In this document: positions 16,215 through 24,698 of the stretch, piece after piece
Numbering within the stretch: position 1 is the first letter of the stretch
Layout of the letters: each line of letters opens with the position of its first letter
DNA from: CAZAKZ01 sp964485695
GTDB taxonomy: Bacteria; Planctomycetota; JAFGQW01
Direction: 5' to 3'
NCBI GenBank assembly: GCA_964485695.1
Contig: CAZAKZ010000045.1
Coordinates: forward strand, 1 to 37,113
Length of the DNA: 37,113 bases
Notes under the pieces: generated by a model
Database searches by the model: none
What the model was told of the DNA's origin: nothing
What the model saw: the letters and a program-made list of their open reading frames with translations, nothing else
Position numbers and translations under genes: made by a program

Positions 16215-16865
16215 ATGAATATCAACAAGTTAGAGGTTCAATCGCGCGAGGACCGCAAGTCCAACGCCATGAAAAGGCTCCGGAAGTCCGGTTTTGTTCC
16301 GTGTGTGCTGTACGGGCTGAAACAGGAGTCGCGGTCGCTCATGATGCACAAGGACACCCTGAACGCGTTTCTCCGCGAAGGCACCCGCATGGCGGAGCTG
16401 AAGATGGGAGACCTGGTGCAGTCCGCCCTCCTCAAGGCCGTCCAGTACGACTATCTGGGCGAGAATGTCCTGCATGCCGACTTCTTCCGGGTCGACCTGG
16501 CCGAGACCCTGAAGATCCGCATTCCCATCAAGTTCAGTGGCATGGCCAGGGGCCAGGCCGCCGGCGGCCTCGTGGAGCAAAAGGTTTCCAGGCTCGAGGT
16601 GGAATGCCTGCCCGGGAACATCCCGGAGGAGATTTCTATCTCCCTCCTGGATCTGGACGTGGGCCAGTCCATTCACCTCAGGGAGGTAACGTTGCCGGAA
16701 GGGGTCAAGTGTTCCCTCGATCCCGATACCGTCCTCGTCACCGTGAGCCTGGCCGAAGTGGAAGAGGAGGAGGAGAAGGAAGTTGTGGAACCCGTGGGCG
16801 AGGAGAGCGCCGAGCCCGAGGTGATTCAGCGCAAGGACAAAACCGAGGAGGGTAAAGAGGAATAA
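16215..16865 (+). CDS. rplY: 50S ribosomal protein L25 (Ctc form)
   Basis: 216 residues, the long TL5/Ctc-type L25 that binds 5S rRNA. The N-terminal 5S-binding domain (about 1-95) has KSNAMKRLRKSGFVPCVLYG and ends near VLHADFF. The C-terminal beta domain (about 98-185) has IRIPIKFSGMARGQAAGG and LPGNIPEEISI. A strongly acidic tail (about 180-216) follows and is Glu-rich, longer than in most homologues. The Shine-Dalgarno is weak. The gene runs into pth 12 bp later, a conserved partnership in bacteria. Confidence in family is high. Confidence 0.95.
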   Translation: MNINKLEVQSREDRKSNAMKRLRKSGFVPCVLYGLKQESRSLMMHKDTLNAFLREGTRMAELKMGDLVQSALLKAVQYDYLGENVLHADFFRVDLAETLKIRIPIKFSGMARGQAAGGLVEQKVSRLEVECLPGNIPEEISISLLDLDVGQSIHLREVTLPEGVKCSLDPDTVLVTVSLAEVEEEEEKEVVEPVGEESAEPEVIQRKDKTEEGKEE

Positions 16866-16877
16866 CCTCTGGATCCC

Positions 16878-17510
16878 ATGGCCCCCCGTATTGTGTTCGG
16901 CCTCGGAAATCCCGGAGAGAAATATACGGAAACCCGCCACAACCTGGGATTCAGGGTTGTTGAGAGGGTGGCCGAGGCGCTAAAGGTAAGGCTGAAGACC
17001 TGCGGGGAAATGCGCCTGGTCGAGGCGCGCAGGGCCGGATTCAAGGTGGTTCTGGTCCAGCCGCTGACCTACGTGAACCTGAGCGGCATGGCCGCAGTTC
17101 GGATTCTTGACCGCTACGGGGCCGAACCCGAGGACCTGCTGGCCATCGTGGATGACATGAACCTCCCGGTCGGCCGGATTCGCATCCGGGCCCGGGGGTC
17201 CGACGGCGGCCACAATGGATTGAGGTCGTTGATCTCGGAGCTGGGAACCGAGTCGTTCCCCCGGATTCGCATCGGCATCGGCCAGCCTGCCGGGGAACAG
17301 GAGACCACGACCCGGGACTTTGTACTCGATTCTGTCCCGGCATTGGAGCGCGAAAGCGTCGAACGGAGTCTGGACCGGGCCGTTCAGGCGGCATTGGCCT
17401 GGATCCGCGTGGACGATATTCAGAAGATCATGAGTGAGTTCAACCGAAGACCGGAGGAGACTCAGGAGGAGGATCGCCGGTCTCGAGAGAGCTCCGATGG
17501 AGAGAGTTGA
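16878..17510 (+). CDS. pth: Peptidyl-tRNA hydrolase
   Basis: 210 residues. The enzyme cleaves the ester bond of peptidyl-tRNAs released from stalled ribosomes, recycling tRNA in the cytoplasm. Diagnostic motifs are the N-terminal VFGLGNPGEKYTETRHNLGF (catalytic His in TRHN), PLTYVNLSG, IVDDMNLPVGRIRIR (catalytic Asp), and GSDGGHNGLRSL. The last about 25 residues are a charged tail beyond the usual C-terminus (EETQEEDRRSRESSD). Its TGA stop shares the A with the ATG of rpsF (17510), so the two genes are translationally coupled. Confidence 0.96.
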   Translation: MAPRIVFGLGNPGEKYTETRHNLGFRVVERVAEALKVRLKTCGEMRLVEARRAGFKVVLVQPLTYVNLSGMAAVRILDRYGAEPEDLLAIVDDMNLPVGRIRIRARGSDGGHNGLRSLISELGTESFPRIRIGIGQPAGEQETTTRDFVLDSVPALERESVERSLDRAVQAALAWIRVDDIQKIMSEFNRRPEETQEEDRRSRESSDGES

Positions 17511-18331
17511 TGTCCGACAACGGCAAGCATTTCTATGAAAGCATGTTCATTCTTGATGCGCGCAGCGCCAAGAAGGATTACGACGGTCTCCAGACGGAGC
17601 TGGTGCAGATCCTGAACAAGCACGGTGTGGAGGTGGCCCAGACCCACCAGTGGGGCGAGCGTCGGCTGGCGTACGAGATTCGCCGGCAGAAGAAGGGTTA
17701 CTACGTGCTCATGCACCTGGAGGCGGATCCCTCGAGCATCGCAGATCTGAAAAAGGACCTGACCCTGTTCGAGCCGCTTCTTCGCCAGTTTTATCTGCGC
17801 ATCGATGCCATCCCCGAGAAGTTCGAGTTCCCCGCCGAGCCAGAGGATCGCCGGGATGGCCGTAGGATCGGCCGCCGGGACGGTCCCCCCCGAGGTGACT
17901 ACCAGAAACGCCCGGTAGAGAAGTCCAGGGAGCCGGCCGAGGCCGCCCCCCCGGCTGCGGCCGGGGAGGAGAAACCCAGGACAGGGGAACCTACTGGGGA
18001 ACCTACTGTGGAACCTACAGGGGACCCGACAGTGGAAGTGAAAAAGGAAGAGACCGGCGCCGAGAGCCCTGAGGCCGGGGAGACTGTAGAGACCAAGGAA
18101 ACTGAGACCAAGGAAACTGAGACCCAGCAAGTAGAGACCCAGGAAGTAGAAACCAAGGAAACTGAGGCCGTCGCGCCGGAGGACGGAGCCGGGAGTGAGA
18201 AAGTCCCGGACGCACCCTCACCGGCGAGCGAGGCTCCGGCCCCAGAGGCCCCCGTTTCTACCGGGGACACTACCGGTAGCAACGGGGATTCAGCACTCGA
18301 AGATCCAGTCAGGGACGAGAACCAGGGGTAG
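17510..18331 (+). CDS. rpsF: 30S ribosomal protein S6 with very long acidic repeat tail
   Basis: 273 residues, whereas S6 is normally about 95-135. Residues about 7-105 are the S6 fold (HFYESMFILDARSAKKDYDG, WGERRLAYEIRRQKKGYYVLMHL, LRIDAIPEKF). About 165 residues follow with an Arg/Asp-rich start, then Pro/Glu/Thr repeats (GEPT-GEPT-VEPT-GDPT) and five ETKET-like units, encoded by DNA tandem repeats. S6 pairs with S18 on the small subunit. I chose ATG 17510 (GGAGAG, 5 nt upstream) over an in-frame TTG one codon earlier. The tail is predicted disordered and its role is unknown. ssb and rpsR, the usual neighbours, are absent before rplI. Confidence 0.93.
   Translation: MSDNGKHFYESMFILDARSAKKDYDGLQTELVQILNKHGVEVAQTHQWGERRLAYEIRRQKKGYYVLMHLEADPSSIADLKKDLTLFEPLLRQFYLRIDAIPEKFEFPAEPEDRRDGRRIGRRDGPPRGDYQKRPVEKSREPAEAAPPAAAGEEKPRTGEPTGEPTVEPTGDPTVEVKKEETGAESPEAGETVETKETETKETETQQVETQEVETKETEAVAPEDGAGSEKVPDAPSPASEAPAPEAPVSTGDTTGSNGDSALEDPVRDENQG
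17984..18163 (+). repeat. In-frame 12-bp and 15-bp tandem repeats inside rpsF
   Basis: The first array has four 12-bp units at 17984-18031: the first two are both GGGGAACCTACT, the later two diverge. The second has five 15-bp units at 18089-18163, the first two exactly GAGACCAAGGAAACT and the others differing at a few positions. Both unit lengths are multiples of three, so expansion only lengthens the S6 tail. Confidence 0.9.
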
Positions 18332-18336
18332 ATCGT

Positions 18337-18798
18337 ATGAAACACATGAAAATCGTCCTCTGCCAGGATGTAGCCTCTCTCGGCAACCGGGGTGAGGTGG
18401 TCACGGTGAAGACCGGGTACGCCAGGAATTTCCTCCTGCCCAAGGGGCTGGGCGTCCTCGAGACCCGGGAAAACCTCCAGCGCATCGAGCGGGAGCGCCT
18501 GAAGTTCCTGGCCAAGGAGGAGGCCCGGAAAAAAGACCTCGAGCTGCTCAGGGACAAGCTGGCCGAGACCTCCTGTACCATCGAGGCCAAGGCCTCGGAG
18601 GAGGGGCACCTCTACGGTTCGGTCAATTCCCAGATGATCGTGGAAGCCCTGGAAAAGGAGGGCGTCGGACTGGACCCTCGCTGGGTGCACCTGGACAAGC
18701 CCATCAAGGAACTCGGCGTCTACGAGATCACCCTGCAGCTCCATCCCGAGATCGAAGCCGTCACCAAGCTCTGGGTGGTCGAGGCAGAAGAACAATAG
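18337..18798 (+). CDS. rplI: 50S ribosomal protein L9
   Basis: 153 residues, normal for L9. The N-terminal rRNA-binding domain has IVLCQDVASLGNRGEVVTVKTGYARNFLLPKGLG, the family signature. A long connecting helix rich in Lys/Glu follows (about 45-85), then a C-terminal domain with SEEGHLYGSVNSQMI. An in-frame ATG at 18346 gives the more typical N-terminus MKIVL; GGGG lies about 9 nt before the first ATG, so I kept 18337. It directly follows rpsF, with no rpsR between. Confidence 0.95.
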   Translation: MKHMKIVLCQDVASLGNRGEVVTVKTGYARNFLLPKGLGVLETRENLQRIERERLKFLAKEEARKKDLELLRDKLAETSCTIEAKASEEGHLYGSVNSQMIVEALEKEGVGLDPRWVHLDKPIKELGVYEITLQLHPEIEAVTKLWVVEAEEQ

Positions 18799-18821
18799 AG
18801 AAGAACCATAGAGAAGAACAG
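18787..18821 (+). repeat. 13-bp tandem duplication spanning the rplI stop codon
   Basis: GAAGAACAATAGA (18787-18799), GAAGAACCATAGA (18800-18812) and a partial third copy GAAGAACAG (18813-18821). The first copy contains the TAG stop and the second repeats it. Units one and two differ at one base. Confidence 0.85.
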
Positions 18822-18904
18822 CAGGGAACCGTCCTGCAAGTTCTGCCGGCCGCCCGGCCTCCTTCCCGATCTGGCCTCTGAACCCGAAATTGCCATGGCC
18901 CGGA

Positions 18905-18933
18905 ATGACAATGCCGGGAGGCCGCGCTATAAT
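18905..18933 (+). promoter_or_regulatory. Strong sigma-70-type promoter for dnaB
   Basis: ATGACA (18905-18910; 5 of 6 to consensus) and a perfect TATAAT (18928-18933) are separated by exactly 17 bp. Transcription would start near 18940, about 65 nt before the preferred dnaB start at 19005. This is the best-looking promoter of its kind in the window. Confidence 0.75.
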
Positions 18934-19004
18934 ATCCCCGTCCATCAGGGACCCGTTCCTTCAAGTCCCGACGTAACCTCAAGATGCGGTTGGGGATACT
19001 ACCC

Positions 19005-20408
19005 ATGGAGACCAAGCTAGCGACCCAGTCGGGTATCGAGGCGCTCACCCCCAGTGATCTGGACGCGGAACGCGGCGTCCTGGGATCCATCCTCCTGGAT
19101 ACAGCGGCGTTCGGCCAGGTGGTCCAGATCCTGAAGCCCGACGACTACCACAGCACCGCCCACCAGCACGTGTACGCTTCCATGATGGACCTGTTCGACC
19201 GGAATCAGCCCATCGATCCGGTCCTGCTCCGGTCCGAGCTGGAGAATGCCGGCACCCTGGACAAGGTGGGCGGCGTCGATTACCTCCTCTCCCTGGCCGA
19301 GGCCGTGCCCAGCGCGGCCAGCGCCGAGTATTACGCCAACCTGGTGAAGGAAAAGGCCGTGCTGCGGTCCATCATCCATGCCGGGGAGGACATGGTCCGC
19401 CTGGCCAGGTCCTCGGGCGCGGAGTATCGCAAGGTCCTGGACGACGTGGAGCGGAGGGTGCTGGCCCTCGGCCAGGCCCTCATCACCGGGGAGTCCAGGC
19501 GCATGGATCAGCTGCTCCGCGAGACCTTCGATCGGCTGGAGGCGCTCCAGAACCGACAGGGCAACATCACCGGCCTCGCCACTGGATTCCACGAACTGGA
19601 CGAACTCGTCAACGGCCTGCAGCCCTCTCAGCTCGTCGTGGTGGCAGGACGCCCCAGCATGGGGAAGACCACCTTCGCCCTCAACGTGGCAGAACACGTG
19701 GGCATCGAGGAAAACACCCCGGTCCTGGTCTTCAGCCTGGAGATGTCCAGCGAGGTTCTGGTGGAGAACATGCTCTGCTCCCGGGCGCAGGTCAACGCCC
19801 ACAGGTTGAAGCGCGGCGTCCTGGGCGAACGGGTCTGGTCGCGGCTGGGCGAGGTGGCCGGAGACCTCGGGAACGCCCCCATCTTCCTCGACAGCACTCC
19901 CGGCCTGACGGCCATGGAGATCCGCGCCAAGGCCCGGCGCCTCAAGGCCCGACACGGCCTGGGGCTGGTGGTGGTGGACTATCTCCAGCTCCTGGACCTG
20001 GGCCTCAGGGACTTCCGGTCTTCCCGGGTGGACAGCCGGCAGGCCGAGATCGCCGCCATTTCACGGGGCTTGAAGAACCTGGCCCGGGAACTGGACATCC
20101 CCATCATCGCCATCAGCCAGCTCAACCGGTCGGTGGAGCAGCGACAGAAGGAGGACTTCCGGCCCCGGATGAGCGACCTCAGAGAGTCGGGCGCCATCGA
20201 ACAGGATGCCGACGTCATCATGCTTCTCTACCGGGACGAGTACTACCACCGCGACCGCGAGGAGTCCAAGGGTCTGGCCGAGGTGAACGTGGCCAAACAA
20301 CGAAACGGTCCCACCGGCACCATCGAGCTCAACTTCACCGGGGAATACATGCGCTTCCGGAATCTGGCCCGATCCATGGAGATGTCCGTGGATAGAGGGG
20401 ATCAATAG
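19005..20408 (+). CDS. dnaB: Replicative DNA helicase DnaB
   Basis: 467 residues from ATG 19005. It is the hexameric helicase that unwinds DNA at the replication fork. The N-terminal domain (about 10-110) has LDAERGVLGSILLD. The RecA-like domain contains Walker A GRPSMGKTTFALN, EMSSEVLVENML, Walker B LVVVDYLQLL, the DNA-binding loop region QLNRSVEQRQKEDFRPRMSDLRESGAIEQDAD, and the terminal RNGPTGTIELNF. No intein interrupts it. An in-frame ATG at 18984 lacks a ribosome site, whereas GGGGA lies 8 nt before 19005, so I prefer the shorter start. Transcribed from its own promoter after the ribosomal-protein genes. Confidence 0.97.
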   Translation: METKLATQSGIEALTPSDLDAERGVLGSILLDTAAFGQVVQILKPDDYHSTAHQHVYASMMDLFDRNQPIDPVLLRSELENAGTLDKVGGVDYLLSLAEAVPSAASAEYYANLVKEKAVLRSIIHAGEDMVRLARSSGAEYRKVLDDVERRVLALGQALITGESRRMDQLLRETFDRLEALQNRQGNITGLATGFHELDELVNGLQPSQLVVVAGRPSMGKTTFALNVAEHVGIEENTPVLVFSLEMSSEVLVENMLCSRAQVNAHRLKRGVLGERVWSRLGEVAGDLGNAPIFLDSTPGLTAMEIRAKARRLKARHGLGLVVVDYLQLLDLGLRDFRSSRVDSRQAEIAAISRGLKNLARELDIPIIAISQLNRSVEQRQKEDFRPRMSDLRESGAIEQDADVIMLLYRDEYYHRDREESKGLAEVNVAKQRNGPTGTIELNFTGEYMRFRNLARSMEMSVDRGDQ

Positions 20409-20430
20409 GGGATCAACAGGGGGCAATAGA
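20397..20430 (+). repeat. 11-bp tandem repeat spanning the dnaB stop codon
   Basis: GGGGATCAATA (20397-20407), GGGGATCAACA (20408-20418) and a degenerate third unit GGGGGCAATAGA (20419-20430). The dnaB TAG stop (20406-20408) lies at the first unit boundary. A second, 13-bp imperfect duplication (20459-20484) lies across the bamA start. Confidence 0.8.
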
Positions 20431-20474
20431 GGATTATTATTGAAACCCTTGAGATCGATGCATGAAATTGCTGC

Positions 20475-22928
20475 ATGAGATTGAACCATAGCATTCAGGC
20501 CGCTCGCCCGTCGCCCCTCCCGCGACACCGGCTTCCGGTCTGGTTCTTCCTCGGACTCACCCTCGTCTCCGGCGCTTTTTCCGTCCCGGTCTCAGGCCAG
20601 GCCCCCCGACCGGAGGATCAGGAAGGCCGGATCATCCATGAGATCAAGATCCAGGGCAACGAGCGTGTCAGCGCGGAGGCCGTGAAGGCCAAGCTCCTGA
20701 CCCGGGAGGGCAATGCCTTCAATTCCAGCCTCGTCAGCAAGGACATCAAGGCCCTGACCCAGTCCGACGGCTATTTCCTGGACGTGAACGTGAAACGCAT
20801 CGTGCTGCCCGACGGCACCCTCTCCCTGCTGTTCAAGGTGAAAGAGAAGGACTTCGTGGAAAAGGTCCAGTGCTTCGGCGCCTTCCGGGAGAACGCGAAG
20901 GAGGTCCTGGCGGAGGTCCGGCTCAAGGGGCTGCGTTTCGTGGACAGATCCGAGATCCGGCGGAAGGCCAGGCGCCTGGAAGGGTGGTACCGGAAGAAGG
21001 GATATCACCACGTCATGGTCCGGACCGCGACCCGGCCCGGGCCGCGTGGGGGAACTCTGGTCTATTACCTGGTGGATGAGGGTCCCTTGGTCAAGGTGGA
21101 GCGCGTGGTGTTCCGGGGGAACCGGTCCCTGGACAGCAGCCTTCTCCTCAAGGTCATGCAGACGGAGGAATCGGGATTCCTGAACACGGGGATCTACGAT
21201 CGGGAGGTGGCGGAGGCCGACTGCATCCACCTCCAGGAGTACTACCGCCACCGCGGATTCCAGGACGCCCGCGTCGATCTCCTCGACGTGCTATGGAACG
21301 GGGACAACTCGGCGGTAACCCTGGTCGTCGGCGTGGACGAGGGGGACCCGTACCTCGTGGATTGCATCGAGATCGAGGGGAATCGTCTGTTCACGGACGA
21401 GGAACTCCTCATGGGCATGGAACAGAAGGTCGGGGAGCGGTTCGACGGCGTGAACATCACCCTGGACATGGAGGCCATCCTCTTCCGGTACAGGGAGCAG
21501 GCCTACCTCGATGTCCAGCTCAAGGAGGACCTGGTCTATCGCCTGGAGGCGCCCCGGATCAAGGTGGTCTACCGGATCAGCGAGGGAGAGAAGATCCGGG
21601 TCGGGCAGATCAAGGTCTACGGCAACGAGATCACCCAGGACAAGGTGATCCTGCGAACCCTCAGCCTCGCCCCCGGGGATTACCTGAACATCCAGGAGGT
21701 CCAGCGGAGCATCAACCGCCTCCGGAGTCTCGGCTACTTCGAGCCCGGCCGCCTGGGCGTGGCGGAACCGGAGTTCAGGAAGACCGCCTCCCAGAACGTC
21801 CAGGACATGATTCTCCGGTTCAGGGAAGGGCGGACCGGCCGCCTCCGCATGGCCCTGGGGGTCGGGTCCGACCGCGGCCTGTCCGGCATCTTCAGCTTCA
21901 CCAAGGAGAACTTCGACATCGCCGACCTCCCACGGTCTCTGCGCGGTTTCTTCGCCGGCGAGGCCTTTTCCGGCGGCGGTCAGACCCTCATCCTCCAGGC
22001 CGCGCCGGGCACCCGGGTCTCCAACTTCCAGGCCCGGTTCATCGAGCCGCGGGTCTTTGACACGCCCTGGATTTTCGACTCGAGCCTCTACCGGATCCGG
22101 TACCGGTATGACGCCTACTACTCGGACCGCACCGGATTCCGCGTAAACCTCGGACGCCACCTGGACAGGGATCTGGGCATCCGCGACGTGTTCAGGGTGA
22201 ACGGCGCCCTGCGCTACGAGGTGGTGGACTTCAGGAACTCCGAGGACGACGTCGACATCACGGTGCCGCCCCCGGCGCTCCGGGAAGAGGGCACCCTCCG
22301 TATCCATTCCTTCGAGCTGACCGGCCGCTATGCCTCCTGGGATGATCCGCTGCTGACCACCCGCGGCTTCAGCGTCGATGTGAGCGTGCGGCCAGCCGGT
22401 GGCTTCCTGGGGGGGAGCGAGAACTTCTGGAAGGCCTCCACCACCTTCGAGGTCGGCATTCCGGTCTACACCACCGAGGACCGGGGCATCCACGTGCTGG
22501 GATTTCGAGGCTCCTTCGGCTGGGCCGAGGAGTTCGGCGATTCCGATTTCGTCCCCCTGGTGGAGCGGTTCTTCGTGGGCGGCACCGAAACCCTCCGGGG
22601 CTTCGATTTCCAGGGCGTGGGCTCGCGGGATCGAAACGGCGACGTCACCGGAGGTCAGGCCATGTGGGCCACCAGCGTCGAGTACCGGTTCCCGCTCTAC
22701 GGGGATTCCCTCCGGGGGCTGTTCTTCTGGGACGCGGGCACGGTGGGCGAACGCCTCACCGACCCCACGTTTCGCGACACGCGCATGAGCGTGGGCTTCG
22801 GATTCCGGATCCGGATCCCTTTCCTGGGGGTCCGGCCCTTTGCCATCGACTTCGGCTTCCCCATCAAGAAGGAGAGGTACGATGATCGCCGGCTGGTGAG
22901 CTTCACCATCAGCCAGTTGCTCTTCTGA
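20475..22928 (+). CDS. bamA: Outer-membrane assembly factor BamA (Omp85)
   Basis: 817 residues, close to E. coli BamA (810). A signal peptide with a long basic n-region ends near residue 43 (FFLGLTLVSGAFSVPVSGQA). Five POTRA-like units follow (about 50-450), e.g. IHEIKIQGNERVSAEAVKAKL and IRVGQIKVYGNEITQDKVIL. The C-terminal 16-stranded barrel carries the conserved loop-6 motif as GGTETLRGFDFQG and ends in SQLLF, with the terminal Phe typical of outer-membrane proteins. It inserts beta-barrel proteins into the outer membrane and proves the cell has one. The ATG is preceded by no strong ribosome site. It is followed 62 bp later by the skp-like gene, the conserved order. Confidence 0.95.
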   Translation: MRLNHSIQAARPSPLPRHRLPVWFFLGLTLVSGAFSVPVSGQAPRPEDQEGRIIHEIKIQGNERVSAEAVKAKLLTREGNAFNSSLVSKDIKALTQSDGYFLDVNVKRIVLPDGTLSLLFKVKEKDFVEKVQCFGAFRENAKEVLAEVRLKGLRFVDRSEIRRKARRLEGWYRKKGYHHVMVRTATRPGPRGGTLVYYLVDEGPLVKVERVVFRGNRSLDSSLLLKVMQTEESGFLNTGIYDREVAEADCIHLQEYYRHRGFQDARVDLLDVLWNGDNSAVTLVVGVDEGDPYLVDCIEIEGNRLFTDEELLMGMEQKVGERFDGVNITLDMEAILFRYREQAYLDVQLKEDLVYRLEAPRIKVVYRISEGEKIRVGQIKVYGNEITQDKVILRTLSLAPGDYLNIQEVQRSINRLRSLGYFEPGRLGVAEPEFRKTASQNVQDMILRFREGRTGRLRMALGVGSDRGLSGIFSFTKENFDIADLPRSLRGFFAGEAFSGGGQTLILQAAPGTRVSNFQARFIEPRVFDTPWIFDSSLYRIRYRYDAYYSDRTGFRVNLGRHLDRDLGIRDVFRVNGALRYEVVDFRNSEDDVDITVPPPALREEGTLRIHSFELTGRYASWDDPLLTTRGFSVDVSVRPAGGFLGGSENFWKASTTFEVGIPVYTTEDRGIHVLGFRGSFGWAEEFGDSDFVPLVERFFVGGTETLRGFDFQGVGSRDRNGDVTGGQAMWATSVEYRFPLYGDSLRGLFFWDAGTVGERLTDPTFRDTRMSVGFGFRIRIPFLGVRPFAIDFGFPIKKERYDDRRLVSFTISQLLF

Positions 22929-22952
22929 CGCAGGTTCTTCATCGAGTCACCC

Positions 22953-22973
22953 GGGCGGGGTAAAGACCCGCCC
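22953..22973 (+). other. GC-rich hairpin between bamA and skp
   Basis: GGGCGGG (22953-22959) and CCCGCCC (22967-22973) enclose GTAAAGA. There is no T-tract afterwards, and the skp-like ribosome site lies just downstream, so an mRNA-processing or attenuation hairpin is more likely than a terminator. Confidence 0.5.
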
Positions 22974-22990
22974 ATCAACCGAGAGGAAAA

Positions 22991-23590
22991 ATGACCATGT
23001 TCGGGAAATCACGCGGGCTTCCGGTCCACTGGCTGGCGATTAGCATTGCCATTCTCGTTGCGGGCCTCATCGTCTCCGAGGCCTCGGTGGGTGGGACCGA
23101 GCCGCCCGTGAAGATCGGATTCGTCAACATCTTCAAGGTGCGGGGCAAGTCCAAGAAACAGGTCCAGCTTCTCCAGGAGTTCGGGAAGAAGATCGAGCAG
23201 CAGCAGAAGGCCCTCCAGGACCGCGGAGCGAAGAACGAAAAACGGCTGCGGGAAGAGCTCCCCCTGTACGAAAAGGGCACCAAGGAACGGGAAGATCTGT
23301 TCGTGAAGATCAAGATCGAGGACCAGAGCCTCAAGATCGAGAACCAGATGCTGCGCGACAGATACAACGTGGGCAAAGCCCGGCTCTTTGAAGATTTCCT
23401 CAAGGATCTCTACAAGAAGCTGGACGCGTTCGGCGAGGCCAATGGCTTCTCGGCCATCTTTTTACAGCGGCGCGTCACCAAGATCGAGTCCGCCGATGAC
23501 CTGTTGTATGCGAATAGCCAGTGGGTCCTTTACCACAACAAGGCGCTGGACCTGACCGACGAGGTCATTACAATCATGAACAAGAAATAG
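22991..23590 (+). CDS. Skp/OmpH periplasmic chaperone
   Basis: 199 residues. An N-terminal signal or anchor (WLAISIAILVAGLIVSEASVGG) precedes the OmpH fold: KIGFVNIFKVRGKSKKQ, then a long Lys/Glu/Gln coiled coil (about 55-140) forming the tentacle arms, then a C-terminal beta strand (GFSAIFLQRRVTKIESADDLLYA). Skp holds unfolded outer-membrane proteins in the periplasm on their way to BamA, encoded immediately upstream. GAGAGG is 4 nt before the first ATG and 10 nt before an in-frame ATG at 22997; either could start. The skp symbol is withheld because only the family is certain. Confidence 0.88.
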   Translation: MTMFGKSRGLPVHWLAISIAILVAGLIVSEASVGGTEPPVKIGFVNIFKVRGKSKKQVQLLQEFGKKIEQQQKALQDRGAKNEKRLREELPLYEKGTKEREDLFVKIKIEDQSLKIENQMLRDRYNVGKARLFEDFLKDLYKKLDAFGEANGFSAIFLQRRVTKIESADDLLYANSQWVLYHNKALDLTDEVITIMNKK

Positions 23591-23630
23591 CCGCAGGCTG
23601 CCAGGTAGGCCCTGCCGGGTTGCTCAGTCG

Positions 23631-24698
23631 ATGGACGATACTGGACGCGTTTCAATGAACATCACGCTGAGAAAACTGGCCGATCACGTGGGTGGAATCG
23701 TGGTGGGGGATGCCTCGGTGCAAATCACGGGATTTGCCAGCCTCCAGGCCGCTGGTCCCGGGGATCTGACCTTCCTCCGCTCCTCCGGAAATCGGGAAGG
23801 ACTGGACGGAACCCAGGCCTCGGCCGTGGTAGTAGGGCTGGACGTGGAGGCCGAGGGCCTCACCCTTCTCCAGGTGGAAGATCCCGAATCAACCTTTAAC
23901 CGCATTGCCCGGGAACTCGGCCCCCGGACGCCGCCGGTGCCCGCGGGCATTCACACCACGGCCGTGGTGGACCCCGCGGCCCGGGTGGATCCCAGGGCGG
24001 CCATCGGACCCCACGTGGTGGTGGAAGCGGGGGCGGAGATCGGGCCGGATACCCAGATCGGCGCCCTCAGCTACATCGGCCACGACGTGCATGTGGGGGC
24101 GGAGTGCCGGTTCTTTCCCCGGGTGGTGGTACGGGAGTCGACCTGGATCGGCGACCGGGTGGTGCTGGAATCGGGGGTGGTGATCGGGTCCGACGGCTTC
24201 GGCTGGGAGCCCGGACCCGCCGGACCGAGGCGCATCCCCCAGATGGGCCGGGTGATCCTGGAGGATGACGTGGAGATCGGCGCCAATACCACCGTGGACC
24301 GGGCGCGGCTGGATGAAACCCGTATCGGCCGGGGCTCGAAGCTTGACAACCTGGTGCAGGTGGGCCACAACGTGAAGCTGGGAACGTGTAATCTCTTGGC
24401 CGCCCAGGTCGGTCTGGCCGGCACCGTCACCGTGGGCAGCGGCGTGGAGATGGGCGGCCAGGTCGGTATCAACGGCCACATCGAGATCGGCGACGGCGCC
24501 AAGATCGGGGCCCAGTCCGGCATCTTGCGGTCCGTGGAACCCGGCGCCAGGATGTTCGGATCCCCCGCCCATCCCGTCGGCGTGCGCAAGCGGCTCGTGG
24601 TGCTGGAGCCTGAACTGCCCGACCTGTTCAAGCGGGTGAAACGCCTCGAAGAGAAGGTGGCTCAGTTTGAGGAATCAGAGGAATCAACGGACGATTAA
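23631..24698 (+). CDS. lpxD: UDP-3-O-acylglucosamine N-acyltransferase LpxD
   Basis: 355 residues. It adds the second hydroxyacyl chain in lipid A synthesis in the cytoplasm. An N-terminal uridine-binding domain (about 9-110; SMNITLRKLADHVGGIVVGD) precedes a left-handed beta-helix of hexapeptide repeats (about 110-320). The repeats include the catalytic His in LDNLVQVGHNVKLG and the family sequence GSDGFGWEPG; a C-terminal helix closes the protein. A second in-frame ATG at 23655 gives the N-terminus most typical of LpxD, so the start is uncertain by eight residues. The 3' end overlaps lpxC by 32 bp, and the overlap includes an in-frame 9-bp duplication. Confidence 0.95.
   Translation: MDDTGRVSMNITLRKLADHVGGIVVGDASVQITGFASLQAAGPGDLTFLRSSGNREGLDGTQASAVVVGLDVEAEGLTLLQVEDPESTFNRIARELGPRTPPVPAGIHTTAVVDPAARVDPRAAIGPHVVVEAGAEIGPDTQIGALSYIGHDVHVGAECRFFPRVVVRESTWIGDRVVLESGVVIGSDGFGWEPGPAGPRRIPQMGRVILEDDVEIGANTTVDRARLDETRIGRGSKLDNLVQVGHNVKLGTCNLLAAQVGLAGTVTVGSGVEMGGQVGINGHIEIGDGAKIGAQSGILRSVEPGARMFGSPAHPVGVRKRLVVLEPELPDLFKRVKRLEEKVAQFEESEESTDD

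Noticed and set aside
17984..18163. Regular repeats as a CRISPR array
   Set aside because: The units are directly abutting, with no spacers, and are in frame within rpsF.
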